This document shows, piece after piece, positions 10,328 to 22,116 of a stretch of DNA of 64,000 nt. Each line of letters begins with the position of its first letter. Position 1 is the first letter of the stretch. The notes under the pieces were generated by a model that was given only the letters and a program-made list of their open reading frames with translations, did no database searches and was not told the DNA's origin. The DNA is from Chrysoporthe austroafricana (lineage: Eukaryota; Ascomycota; Sordariomycetes; Diaporthales; Cryphonectriaceae), in contig JYIP02000005.1 of assembly GCA_001051155.2 (NCBI GenBank), forward strand, positions 2,914,001 to 2,978,000. Direction: 5' to 3'. Position numbers and translations under genes: made by a program.

Positions 10328-13224
10328 CCAGCCCGGTACTTGGAGAGATAGCAAAGTAGGTCGGTGACGAACCGAACTCCATCCCGCAGTGCAGGGCAGG
10401 CCTGGCAGGCACGGGCTCGTGCTGCCTGGGATCGTCGTGAGTCGTACAGTGCCCGCCTGGTTGGTCTCCAGCCAACCTTATCTCTTTCACCTACATAGTA
10501 TGTATGCCTCTGCTTCTCTGCTGGGGGCGGGACGGGGCGGAGGGGGATCGAGTACAACCTGCTTGCGTCCCGTTTAGCTTGCCTCACCCTCTCCGCCTCG
10601 CACTCTGGGGGAGGGGAGAGCATACACGGCATGACTCGATGTGTTGCAAGGTGAATCGATTCCCGGGTCACCGTCACCAGAGTTGCCTGCCCTGCGCACC
10701 GAAGATCCCCAGAGCCTGGTGGGCGCCAGGGGGACTCGAAGGCAGGAAGTCTGCGATCAACTTTTTCACACTGCGCGGCCATGCCTGCAGCCCCTCCTGA
10801 CTCGGCGCGCAAGAATACCTGTCAATTTCTACCTAGTACAACGGCCAGCGTCCTATAGGGCTCCGTCCGTGTCGTCGCCGAGGGAGCATGCCCCAGCCTG
10901 TGCTCTCTGTGCCTCTCCTGTACCACCGTAGGGGAGGCATGGGATTTCAAAAGCTAGTCTAGAACACCACCTAGAACACCACCCACCATCGTACGCGCAT
11001 CTGGACGCCGGGCAGTGGACGAGAGGCCACTGGCCGGGGGCGACCCGCAAGGGCTGCATGTTCGACATGCTTCTTGAACCTGCGGGTGAGCGCCTCGGTG
11101 CCGTCATCCGTGAGGGGGATAGGCCCGTGACAAGCCGCAGCACCGCATATCCACCTGGGCTACTGGGGTATCAAGCATTTTCGAAGGGCGCCCATCCTCC
11201 TTCTGAGCGGGGTCGGGTGCTGTACCAGTACACCTGCGGTCCGACTTCTGGCCATCTTCCCGCGTCGTCTGCGAGAGGCTGGAGGCCTGGGGGGCCATGA
11301 GCTGGAAGGCTGGACGACAGCCCGGGGGCGTAGGAATTTTCCGTCTGCTGCGAGGGCGGGTGCTGTGCAGGGAGAATAGTTCGACTGGGAGTGGGTATAC
11401 CTCCTAAGGGCCTGTACTCGCCCGGACAACACGTCCGGATGTCACCTCTTGATAAATGCCTGCAGACCTCGGTCAGACCGAAAGAAGGACTCGCCAGAAG
11501 CCTATGCAGTGCACAGCCTGGAGGCCAGCTGGTGGGAGACGGGATGCACTCGCTCATCTCTTGGCTACACGATGGAGTCTCGCATCGATGTCTTGACGCC
11601 GACGCCTGGGCTGCCGTCATGACGGGCTCAGATCTCACGGGAACAGACCCTGAGCGTGCGCTCTGAAGGGGGTGGCACGAAACCATATCACAGCCTAGCG
11701 CGGCTCGAATTTAAACGAGGTCAGCAAACCCAATTGGCCCGGCTCGCTGATCATCGCCGCGTCGTACGAGACCGCCTCGAAGTCCCCCCTCGACTAGGAG
11801 CGGCGCGAAGACGACGTCGACTCATCCCGTCTGGCAGGCCAGGTCGGTTCAGCCGGCCTGGTGACCACAACCGGCTACTGGTTGACACTACCCAAGCCAT
11901 GCAGCATCGCGACCCTCACTTTTCCTGCGAAAGCATCTAGGGTAGCACGTCTGCCAGTTAGGCGCTCTGCCCCACCACCGTCTTGACTGCCAGGCTGCCA
12001 ATGGGTCACTGAAAGCGTCCAAGATCAACAGCCGAAGGGGCCAAGAAAGGATCCCCAAAAGTCCTGACCCCTATTGCCCACCCGAAAGCTGATACAGTAG
12101 CTCGAGGGAAGACAAGCTCAGGCTATGCCCTATCTCGGCAGGACCGCCACGCAAATGGCACCCATCCGACATCTTTCACAGGCTGACAGGGCCGGCGGAC
12201 TAGCCTCATCCTTTGTCGTCTGCAGAGGTGGCCGATCATCTCGTCAAGCGCCTCTCTAGCGCCCAAGCCCCTATTTCCTGTTAAAATTTTGGGCAGGGCG
12301 GGGGACGTCGTGGTCCCCCATCGCTGCACTGCCCTCTGCCTCCTCCTGGCCGTCAAGCCACGCACGTCAGTGATGCCCAAGTCCGTCCGCCCTCGTCTCA
12401 CGACAGGCCAGGCCGGAGTCGGTATGCGCGAGACATGGAGGCTATCCCCCGTGGCTGCCCTTGGTGGCAGCCCGCCGTCGCCGGCCTACCGCGCACCAGT
12501 ACGGAATTTCGTTGGGCGGCTCCCCCACACAGGGCCCTAGCCAGCGAGTGGCTGCGACCATCAATTTCCTCAGACCATACTGTGGTACTGTGCACCCGGA
12601 GCGGAGACACGGCCGCGGCCAAAGCAGCCCAGGAGGGCGATCCGACGCAGGATTTGGGCTTCCAGGACCCACCAGAGTGCGGTTGCCTCGTGGCATAGGC
12701 ATCAGGTCTCAGCAAATCGCTGACCTTCACCACACCATGTCTACTCCGTCACTGCTTACAAAACCGCGGACCATGCCCTTTACAGATCGTTTGAGGCTCG
12801 GATATCCGTTCATTGGCCCTGCGGAGCTACTATCTCCCTTCCGCGATGACGACATCCAAGAGTTCAGGGCCTGCCAAAGGCTGGAGCGGCTCTGGCCGCA
12901 GTAACCACCAGAACTGCGGGACAGTGGACGTCTCCCTGCTCTTCCCCGGGAGGGCTCTGCCGGGCCACCCCTCGGCACAGGAGGAGGGCATCCCTCGATG
13001 AAGCTCCTCAGCCTCATCTTACTCCATAATGCCGCGAGCATCACTGAGGGGACTTATGACGATCGCTCATATCAGTCCAACAAGGACGTGCTTGTCTTTT
13101 TTTTGAGACTACCATCACCCAGCCACGAGGAAGACAAAAGGAGTGAGATCGGCTCTCCTCCAGGGAAGATCCCGATGGCGCCTCAGCGCTATCCCGCACG
13201 TCAAAAAAAAGGTACTGTTGCGAG

Positions 13225-13238
13225 ACGACGTACGTCGT
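13225..13238. repeat. 14-bp perfect palindrome acgacgtacgtcgt
   Basis: This sequence equals its own reverse complement. A shared 12-mer, acgtacgtcgta, occurs at 13228-13239 and again at 13633-13644, about 405 bp apart. It could bind a dimeric transcription factor; this is inference. Confidence 0.8.
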
Positions 13239-13351
13239 AGTCGTTGCTGCAAGCCATCGATCAGGCAAGACCAGCGGGCTGCTGCTGACTGCAGCGCGTC
13301 CGAAATCCGAACGGTCATGGGTGTGGTGGTGCGCCACACGGGCCGCCCTTG

Positions 13352-13353
<2 letters not shown>

Positions 13354-13385
<32 letters not shown>
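13354..13385 (+). repeat. Poly-T tract (32 T)
   Basis: A run of about 32 T, then C and four more T, lies in the island upstream of nik1. On the minus strand this is a poly-A tract. It could be a nucleosome-depleting promoter element or the A-tail scar of a retroposed sequence; no target-site duplication was identified. Runs of this length are prone to assembly error. Confidence 0.85.
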
Positions 13386-16300
13386 CTTTTCCCGGGCGAG
13401 TCTCTCGCTTCTCTCCCTCGTGCCGTGAGCTCCAGCCGATCCTCATTTTTGGCGTGTTTCACATCGCAGCATCGCAGCATCGCGAGAAACTTAGTCAGGT
13501 CGATCCTCTTCGGGGAAGGGAAGTCGTGTGGAGGCACGCAAGACATCTCACTTTCGCTGACCCGGTGCCAGCAATGAGGTTGGAGATCAGGGGCGGGCTG
13601 CCTCCCTGCCCTCTTTCTCCCAGACGCGACCTACGTACGTCGTACCATCGTATTCCTCTTTGTCTTTCCCCGAAGGCGTCTTGTGGAGATTCCCAAGCCT
13701 CGGGACCACTTTTTTCACCTGCACGAACCGGACGGCTGCCGAGGACACATCTTCACGAGCCTTAGCCGACGGTGCCGATCAGGGTCGCCTTGGTTCAGCC
13801 TCGTCTCGCCAGCCGAGTCAACTGTCTGTAATCCACCGCACACAAGACCTCTTGGTCCTTACCGCAGACCGGTCCAAATTGTCGGCGCATGATTGACGGA
13901 CATGCGAGAGCGCTCGCTTTGAGATATTTTTTCCGTGGCGACTGAAGTTGGGGCTACATCCGAAGACATCTATCCCGTTGACTTCGGTCTGTGTCCTTCA
14001 CCATGGCCTCTTGTTGTTGTCAAGGAGAGACCGTAGACCGGTCTCGACAACTTATACTTTCAGAGTTCCCTGTCTGCGCGGACACTCTATTTAATGGATA
14101 GTTCCTCGCGGCCTAACAAACGTGCCACCCAGAACAGTGTCAACCATGACATCATATCAGAAGTTTCGTGTTAAAAGTTTTATTTTGACTCTACTTGGCG
14201 GATGGACGGACGGCCCGTGACCCTTGCGGTGTCGAGTAGGGCTGATCTCGGCGTATTTCACAGGTGAGCCTTATGCTGGATCTCAGTGTCGAGAAAGAGG
14301 GGCAGATTGGGTTAGAAGCCGGTGGCATTCGCATATTCGTACCTGTCATAGGAAAACGCTGGGGAAGTCAAGCCAAGCCGCGGTCATGACCGGAGATATG
14401 AGCTAGATACGCTCCGCGTCGGCTACACGGCCTTCAGTTGATGGCACGCCTGTACAGTGATGTATATTCTCTTCTTCAAAGCCGAGCAGCTATAACAACG
14501 CACCAGTGGAACGCCCACGATACCCCAAGGTCGTTCGGTGTTCAACGACTCAGCCTCACTACGCGCTTCATACCATCAATCTTCTCTTTGACAGCGTGGG
14601 CTCGTCGCGATGTTGTCTCGGCTCCTTGAGAATCCCATGCCAATCACCCTGTCTGTTTCAACAAGTGACCCCATGAGCTGATACAGTGCTCACACAGATC
14701 CCGATGACTCGGAATTTCGCATTGCGGGGTCTATCATGGTCGATCGACTGGAATCGGCCGGTCTCTAGTGCCACCGAGGAGGCGTTGGAAGAAGGCGTTG
14801 GCGCTGTTCTACTGTAGCGCGATTTGTTCCGTGTGATTCTCAAGGGACGTGGGAGAGGCCCGGGATGTTTGCCAACCCATGTCAGCGCCATCGCCATCTG
14901 CTGTGAATCTCTAAAGGTTAGAGCATGAGGTAATTACGGCAGTGGATCTCATTCGACCGGGAGGAGTTCGGCAACTCATGTCCTCGGGCTTTTCTGGACG
15001 GAGATATGGAAAGCGTCCATTGACAGTCCGGGTTTGCGCAGCACGGCCTATAGGAATGCCTAGACAAAGCCCGGGACTTGCTCCGGTTCGAGCATAACAC
15101 CCTGGATCAGGTGACCTCGTCAGTCCGGCTCCGAAGGCTTCGAAGCCGGTAGGTTGACGTCGTGAGGGTCATGCACTTGGATGATACCAATCCCTCACAA
15201 GGACCTGCCAAGCTCGCGAGCCCACCGCGAGCATAGCCGCACCGTCCATCGGATGAACTAAGTCACTGAAGTCGTACGACTGCGTCAGCGCTGCGTTGTC
15301 AGCAAGTGGAGTGCCTGGTCGTGTCAAACTGCTGAGGCTATTGGGCGGTTCCTACGCTCATTCCGTAGTTTTGCGACTGGACCCTGCGCTCGAACGCGAC
15401 TTTTGACACGGCGTGGAGAAATTTCACATTGTCGTCCATGAATGACTTCAAGCGATGCCAGCCAGACGTGTAGATGACCGTAGGAGATTTCAAGCCAAGT
15501 GTACTGGGAGGGCAGAGCGATTGAGGTCATCTTCAGGTCGATATCGTGAGAATGGTTAGTGAGCCTTTTTTTTTCCTTCTCGTTTGCGGCTGCTTCGCAG
15601 CCTATCCCTAATACTACTTCGCTGCGTCGAGGATGCACTCTGCTCGACACTGCAGTCTGGCTACCCAGCAAACTCGTCTACTCACCACTGCGGTGGTAGA
15701 GTTGGCTCGGTAGAAAAAGATGAGAGTTCCATTTTGGGGATCGAAACCGCCGTAATGAATATATGGAGCTGTTGGCTTGAATTGTCTATGCTCCCCCTGA
15801 ACTATAGGGAGCGTTGTGGCCTCGATCCACGAATCGATGTCAGCAAAGGGATCTAGTGGTCTCCCACCCTAGAAGCAAAGAAGACGAAGAGGGCGCTTCA
15901 AGATACGCCCTGGAAGACCCGCCTGGTTAACAATGCTGCACTGCATCATCTCTGATCCTATCGTTCCTGACTGTATGCGCCCAGTGCGGCATCTTGTGAC
16001 TTTCTTGCAAAATAGATATTATTAATGAACATCATGAAACATGCAAATATATCAAAATGAAATTGAGTGAACGTACGTGTGACCTTAAATTAGTATAAAC
16101 AGGGATTATAGATTGGGCTGAAAAGAAATACAACCTAAGGTTGGCATAGAAGAGCCAGGTGACAAGAGATGTTTCAGACCCTTGAGTCCTTCTTAAGTGT
16201 TGCAACTATCTGGATCACGCCCATCATTTGGGAGATCAGATAGAGAACTGTACGAGGTGCGAGATGTGCGTTGGTCTGTTGCAGAAATGATTTTGAGTAG

Positions 16301-16492
16301 ACTTCCCACGACAAATGCCACTTCATCCGGTAAGAAGACCTGGACAAAGAGGACCTCAGAGATTAGAAGTCGTAATTCTTTCGTTGAATTGTTGCCAAAT
16401 CAGCTCGATCGTGACCCAGCCTGAATTCCGCTCCCTCCAAACCACATTCGCCATTTCCTGTTTCCAGTATTCAACCCGTAAAGTCATCATCG

Positions 16493-17932
16493 TCACTCCC
16501 ACTCGTCGCCTACACGTCTAGGATCCCAAGCCTCAATACCTTCCAACTCTCTGATGCCGTCCCAGTCCCCCAGCTCTTGACAGATGCCCTTCCCCGCCGC
16601 AAATACCCTTTCATAACACCCATCCGGATCCGCCGCAAAGTCCGCAGTGTTGTACAACACAATGACATCACCGCACTCGTATAGATAGCTCATGTGTCGA
16701 CATCCGCGCGCCTCTGCGCCCAGCACATCCTCGCGGTCACGCTGTGCTCGCCGCCAGATCAATGTGCCAATGCGGTGGATGTTGTGCAGGAGGGATGTGG
16801 TAGGGGCAGGTATGGGGTTCTGTCTTTGCTGAGGGCGGAGGTGGTTGTGCTGGCATTGGTCGTAGTTCTGGCTCTTCTCGAAGGTCATTCGATCCAGATC
16901 AGCCTCGCTGTGCGCTCGTCGTCGAGGGGGCTGTTCATGGTAAGGTGACCACTGTCTTCCAGCGCCATGCCCGCTGCCATGATTCCTGATCGGGCCTCCG
17001 CCCCTGCTGGCATCCTTCCCATTCCTCAACTCCCAATTCACAGACAGACACTCCAAATACCACTGTGTGGCCGCAAGACAGACATCGTGGACTGCAGCAA
17101 CGTCGTCTGCAAAGTCCCGGCGCCTCCAAGAGAAGAAACTACTCGTATTCATCTGCGAGACGGGAGAGGGCGCGATGGTGCTAACGCTTTCACTAGGATA
17201 GATTGTGGACGATCCGTCGCCGTCTAGATCGGATCTCGAGGGGATGGAGGTTGCTTCGTGGCGGCCGTGAGCAGCAACGAAGATGGACGCGTCGGTTGTG
17301 CGAAGGTTGGAGGCCGAGATACCGCTGACGTCGCTGCTGAAGGGGGAGACTTGGAAGGCGGAGGCGTGCGACGTGATGACTTCAGCTGAATGTGGACCAG
17401 CAGCTTTCGAATGCACCGACGCCGGATAGTGGGCCTGATCTGCAGCATATGGTGCAGTTTCCGCCCGGCAACTGTGGAATGGCAGCGGTGAAGTCTCATC
17501 CGCGATCTCCGCGACCTCCTAGTCGTGAGGCGTAGGGGGGAATGTCGCGCATGGTCCATATGGTCGAGTGGTAGTATCAGCTCGACTGGCGCGATGCTTG
17601 AAGATGTGGCAGTACACTTCAGGCACATCATCAGAAGGGTCTTCCAGCAGCTTTTGCATCCGAGGTTGAGGTGAATGTTGAGGAACGACATGGCGCGGAA
17701 CGGGCATGCGAGGTGAGATCATGTCTTCGGGAATGTGGCAGCTATATGCTTCAGATCGGGAATGAATTGAAGAAGCCTCGAAGCCTCGAAAAGAGCCAAA
17801 TGACTCCCAGCGGTGACCAGATGAGGTGTGCGTCTCACGGTCTTGCTGGGAAGGCGGGTCTGCTCCGGGAGCGGTCGGCATACTGTAACTGGCGTAGAAG
17901 CGTGCACTGGGAGAGATTGCTCGATGATCCAT
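16493..17932 (-). CDS. Hypothetical protein, not recognised
   Basis: Two exons are proposed: 17932-17616 and 17471-16493, giving 431 residues. The intron (144 bp) uses a GTACTG donor and a CCACAG acceptor, chosen because it is the only phase-compatible join seen between the two long open frames. The first 180 or so residues are rich in Ser, Pro, His and Arg and look disordered. The last 250 include short ordered-looking stretches: DDVAAVHDVCLAATQWYLEC, a Gln/Arg-rich stretch, then SYLYECGDVIVLYNTADFAA and a conserved-looking acidic tail ending in VGDEWE. I see no signal peptide or membrane segment and know no family for it. The same strand carries ARPC1 294 bp upstream. The start and intron are less certain than the C-terminal exon. 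Confidence 0.5.
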
Positions 17933-18226
17933 CTTTGCGGTAGTTCTTTCGCATGACCAAAAGCAGATTGGTGATCAGAACTAGTAGATGGCATCAAGAT
18001 TGGTCGAGAATCCCTTAACGATACATAGGGCAGCTGTAGGATATAAATACACAATTAGGCAATATGAGATATGATCATGGCTTCTAAAAGTTCGGAGCTG
18101 CGGACATGCTACTCAACAGTCAGTGCTGAGACGAGATGAGGCTGATGCAAACCCTTGTCAAAGGGTGAGGTCAAAAGCACTGGGTGTTTCGGCAATTTTC
18201 CATTGTGTGGGCCATTGTGATCTAGT

Positions 18227-19445
18227 CTAGGTATGCCAGATGACGACTCTCCCATCAACTCCGGTTGCTTGACATGAATGTTAGCACTCAGACCTCACTT
18301 TAAAAGGTGCTTTGGGGGAGAGGCTCACAGCTGAACTTGGTGACAGAATCCCCAGAAGATTCATACGGGCGAATCATTGTGATGGTATTTTGGTGGACGG
18401 TGGAAAGTTTCGTGTCGTCCTTGACCTTGCCTTTCAAGTCCATCTGCCTGAACATGTTCAAAGCAGACTCCTCTCTTGCGTCACCCATACCAGGCCTGCT
18501 CTTTGCCTCCAAAGTTCCAGCGAGCTGCCAACCGGTCTCACCACCTTGAAAGCGGAAAGCCTCGCAGTCATATCCGGCAGCAATAATCTCAGACTCATTG
18601 GACCAAAAAAGACTCATGAAAGGCAGCAGCTGAGTGGTGACACTGATGACGGCCTTCGGAGGCTGCTCTGGTGCGCTGGGGTAGACCACAGTGATGCTGC
18701 TGTCGTGGGAGGCAAACGCCAGTGCATCGCCACTGGGTGAGAATGCAACCGAGTGGACCCAACCAGCGGAGTTGTTCAGGAACTCGCCGCAGACGGTGTT
18801 GAAGGGCAGTCTCTCACCCCAGGCGCTTGGCTCAGGCTTGGCGTCCACCGACTTGATGAAGCTCGAAAACACCCGAGCGTGGGCGTCGGTGGAGCCGGCG
18901 GCAAGAAGCACAGAATTCGGGTGCCAGGCAACAGTGGTGATGGTACTGCGGATGGGCTTCTTCAGGTGCTTAGAGACCCACCAGTTGTTCTCCTCCTCGA
19001 AGTAGCAGACTGCGATCACACGGTCGCCGGATCCGACGGCAAACTTGGTCTCGGAAGGTGACCAACGAACAAAGGTGGCAGCGCGGTTGATTCGGAGAAG
19101 GACGAGAGTGGGTTTGTAGCCCTGGGGCGAGGGCTCCCAGACCAGCGCATTTCGGTCTGTCCTCTAGTCAGCTAAAAACCTTCATCATCCTTTCAGTAGA
19201 GCAAGCTCCGGATAGCACTGACCCTGAGAGCAAGACACGATGCGGCCGGAGTTCGGCGCAATGTCGATGCTGGTGACGGTCTTGTCATGCCCTTTCAACT
19301 CGTCCTGCAGCTTGAATGCATTGCCAGACTTTCCATACAGCTCGACGGTCGAGTCTCGCGCGATGGCCAGGGTCGATCGGTCGGCCGAGAAGGAATGGTC
19401 GGCGATGGGGTTGTGGAAGAGGTGGTGGACTTCTGGCGCAGCCAT
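18227..19445 (-). CDS. ARC40: Arp2/3 complex subunit 1 (ARPC1, WD40 protein)
   Basis: Structural WD40 subunit of the Arp2/3 complex, which nucleates branched actin at endocytic patches. Three exons (19445-19223, 19156-18329, 18267-18227) encode 363 residues, the usual ~370. The N-terminus MAAPEVHHLFHNPIADHSFS is typical. WD repeats include [59 protein letters not shown] and GWVHSVAFSPSGDALAFASHD. The tiny last exon restores the final blade ending in VDGRVVIWHT. Intron 1 uses GTCAGT with the acceptor ACAG, and the last intron uses GTGAGC with CAAG. The start codon lies 417 bp from the divergent snRNP gene. Confidence 0.93.
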
Positions 19446-19862
19446 CTTGAAGGTTGATATCGATTCCTCGTGATAGGAGTAGCTCTCTACTATCGCGGCA
19501 AGTCGTGGCTGATTATGTGAGTGGCATGGAGAAGCTATTGGTGGTGTCTTCCAAGTACAGCAATGTCAGGGGAAGTAGGGGAGTTGAGGTTGGGAAGCTC
19601 TCCAAGGAGCAGTGTGGGTGGGGTGTAGCAGTTACGTCAGCCTCAATACAAGCATGAACCCCTGTATTGTGGTAATGGAAAGGAGCTGCAGCTTCACTGG
19701 AAAAAAGGTGCTGGGCTGGGAATTTGACGCGACGCGAAAACGACCCCATATCTCTTGGATACCAACCATTACTGAGTTGAGAGTTTCCTAGTGCAGCATA
19801 CATATCTCTTATTGTCATTTCCCTCTCTTTCCAACACAACGGCTCTAAGCGATACCACAAAG
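19446..19862. promoter_or_regulatory. Divergent promoter region, ARPC1 / U2B''-like gene
   Basis: These 417 bases separate two head-to-head start codons, so the two housekeeping genes must share or overlap promoter DNA. No specific element is claimed. Confidence 0.6.
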
Positions 19863-20524
19863 ATGCCTGCAGCTCCTCCCAAGGTGCCTCCTCCTGGCAC
19901 CATCCCGCCGAAGCCTCAGTCGATTCCTCCCAACCAGACACTCTACGTGCGAGGCATACCGTCAGCACATGTCAAGAAGGATGATCTGCGTACGGCGCTG
20001 TACATGCTGTTCTCTACCTACGGTCCGGTGCTGGATGTTGTGGCTCTGAGAACCTCTAAAATGAGAGGCCAGGCGCACATCGTCTACCGCGATATACAAA
20101 CGGCGACACAGGCTATGAGGGCACTGGACGGTTTTGACTTCTTGGGCCAACAGATGGTGAGTTCACACATCGTTTTGGCCATTCTAATTGGCTTTCAAGC
20201 TCATCAATGCCGCAGAAAGTATCGTACGCAAAATCCAAATCTAACATCGTTGCGAAACTCGACGGCACCTTCAAGATGCCTACCACTGCAGCAACACAGG
20301 CGGCGGAAATGACCGATCTGCAGCAGAGCATCTTCAGTGCACCTGTCCCTGGATCCGCACCTGCAGCAGCACCCCCGGCGCCGTCAAGCCTTCCCTCGAA
20401 ACCACAGACTGCGACTGCAAACGCGGAGGCGACGGGCAATAGGGGCCAGAAGCGTCCCCGCGAGGAAGAGGACGAGGATGAAGATAGTGATGTGGCCATG
20501 GAGGAGGACAGTGACGACGAATGA
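19863..20524 (+). CDS. MSL1: U2B''/U1A-like snRNP protein with a single RRM
   Basis: Binds a U2 (or U1) snRNA stem-loop in the spliceosome. Two exons, 19863-20156 and 20216-20524, encode 200 residues. The intron (GTGAGT to CGCAG, 59 bp) falls between QQM and KVSYAKSKS. One RRM spans about residues 27-115, with RNP2 LYVRGIP and RNP1 RGQAHIVY; VSYAKSKSNIVAKLDGTF is the diagnostic C-terminal strand and helix of the U1A/U2B'' group. The remaining 85 residues are an Ala/Pro-rich linker and a highly acidic Glu/Asp tail with no second RRM. Yeast Msl1 also has one RRM, whereas animal proteins have two. U2B'' is preferred, but U1A cannot be excluded. The 3' end is 79 bp from convergent ATG10. Confidence 0.88.
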
Positions 20525-20603
20525 GGGACACGTGATTATCCGATCGGAAAGCTGTACGGCAGCAAAGCTATCCCGGAAATTCCCACGAGGATTTGGCATC
20601 GGT

Positions 20604-21509
20604 TCAGCCTATTGCCATTTCCTTCGGCACCCACAATCCTACACACCCACCGACCAAGCCTAGCCATGCTATGAGGTAATCATCCTTGCCACAGTCGAAT
20701 CCTGACATCGCGTCGCTAAGGAAGCATGGGTGGACGAAGAAGCTGGGAAGACCCGTGACAGGGTGATGCTGCGTTTTCGGTGTGTTAGTCTAGACCTGGA
20801 CGAACCAGAACTTGGACATCAGGGGCCATAATTGACTTATTTGCAGCAAAAGGGGAGCACCTACGTCCGCTGATATGCCGCCGATATTCCCAACCTTCCG
20901 GAGATGGCTTTTGAATGCATCTGGGACAAGACGGCGGAAGACGGTGTCGATATTGAAAGCTGGCTCATCCACTGGCAGCCCATGGAGGCTGAACCAGAGA
21001 CAAGGAGCTTGATATGTTGGATGAAGATGGATCTCATACGTGACATATCCGAAGTCTGGTGGCTTCTGCACCTTCTGGACGACTGCCTGTACAGGAATGA
21101 GTATTCCCGAGCCGCGGGCATGCATCGAGGCAGCGTGTAGTGTAATTCATACCGGGTCATTCTCCGCCTCCATCATCTCCTGGTCCTCCGTTCCTGTCGT
21201 GCCTTCGATATCCTCGCCGAATGAGAGGTTGTCGAGGCATAATGATAGGCCTCGATCGTCCAGCTCGCCATCAAGAGGCCGGCTGATCTGAACAAATGTC
21301 GCGTACTCTGCAGAGCTCGAAAACGAGGTATTGAGCGCTCTGCACACCCTCATTTTCCACCGCCGTCTCAAGGGGCCCAGGGTCGCCTGAGAGTATCGCC
21401 GGTCAAGCTGATGACAGACCTCTGCAAACTCCTCAGCGTTGAGAAATGGAAAATTCCTGAACTCTGCACTGCGCCTCTGTGAAGAGCCCATCGTCGCATC
21501 TGGTGGCAT
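20604..21509 (-). CDS. ATG10: Autophagy E2-like enzyme Atg10
   Basis: E2-like enzyme that passes Atg12 from Atg7 to Atg5, needed for autophagosome growth. Three exons (21509-21153, 21086-20865, 20768-20604) encode 247 residues from the upstream ATG, or 241 from ATG 21491, which begins MGSSQRRSAEFRNFPFL. The N-terminal FPFLNAEEFAEVCHQLDRRY matches the family start. The central VTYEIHLHPTYQAPCLWFSL is the Atg10 core strand. The last exon supplies HHPVTGLPSFFVHPC with the catalytic Cys, and the tail YLIAWLGLVGGCVGLWVPKE. Introns use GTATGA/ACAG and GTAGGT/GCAG, both phase 0. Open-frame prediction misses the final exon because reading into the intron gives an unrelated ending. Both candidate starts are in frame; I cannot decide between them. 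Confidence 0.9.
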
Positions 21510-22116
21510 GGGTGACTTCTCGGAACACGCTCAGCCCGCAATAATTTTGATATGGCTGGTGCTCGGCCAACGCTTTCTGTTGCCCGTTGAACCATGCAGA
21601 TGCGCACCCATGCAAGATGAGCCGTCGGCTATCTACGCCGTACTATGTACCCCAACCGATGAGCCACTGGGATCTTGGGAAGGTTAGACAGGTGGGACCC
21701 CTGCCAGGGACAGCCTGGCCGTTCGGCCCTTAGAACATCCAGTTCCCTGGAGGCGCGTACGACGACATCCATACCAAGGGCATGTCGAACTGTAACTCCG
21801 GAAGGCTCCTGCGTTGCTGTCCTTTTTTGTCCACACTTTTTCTTGGATCACGACGGCTTCATGCAGAGAACCAGACCACCCTATATACCAGGAAACTGCC
21901 CTCTGCGAGGACCCACTGCACCAAACCTCCCCGAGTTTCACCTCTCTCTCTGGGCAAAATCCACCAGAGCTTACTCCTGGGCCAACTCTCGGCACCCCCA
22001 CTCCAGCTGTCCAGGTCCACGAAGTTCGCAGCCAGGTGATCACCTGGTCCTGCCATGTGGACAGGAGTAATTTCATCAGGAGCACAGAGCGCCCACACAC
22101 GTAGTGGACGCGCCTC
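21510..22116. promoter_or_regulatory. Divergent promoter region, ATG10 / alpha-mannosidase
   Basis: About 600 bases between two head-to-head genes. No coding sequence is seen that is not a shadow of neighbouring frames, and no recognised factor site is claimed. Confidence 0.55.

Larger units (their letters stand above)
9443..16492. other. 7-kb gene-free island upstream of nik1
   Basis: No open frame here shows a recognisable domain or a convincing splice structure on either strand. The part next to nik1 should hold its promoter and 5' leader: on the minus strand a GTAAGT donor begins at 9801, with possible acceptors such as CCTAG near 9500, suggesting an intron in the 5' UTR. The region contains a (CCCTG)5 repeat, a 32-T run, a 14-bp palindrome and a duplicated 12-mer, listed separately. 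From about 13.9 to 16.4 kb the sequence becomes more AT-rich, with short stops in all frames. It could carry non-coding RNA, a decayed element or simply long regulatory DNA. Confidence 0.5.

Noticed and set aside
10201..10812. 203-codon open frame on the minus strand in the nik1 upstream island
   Set aside because: It crosses the CCCTG repeat, gives an improbable Cys/Arg/Ala-rich product and has no recognised domain.
13349..13577. Phe- or Lys-homopolymer open frames across the poly-T tract
   Set aside because: They exist only because poly-T/poly-A is stop-free; no flanking coding evidence.
15690..15755. tRNA-like stretch (tagagttggctcggtag then gggatcgaaacc)
   Set aside because: Box A and B resemblance is partial; the T loop lacks TTC and the acceptor stem does not pair over seven bases.
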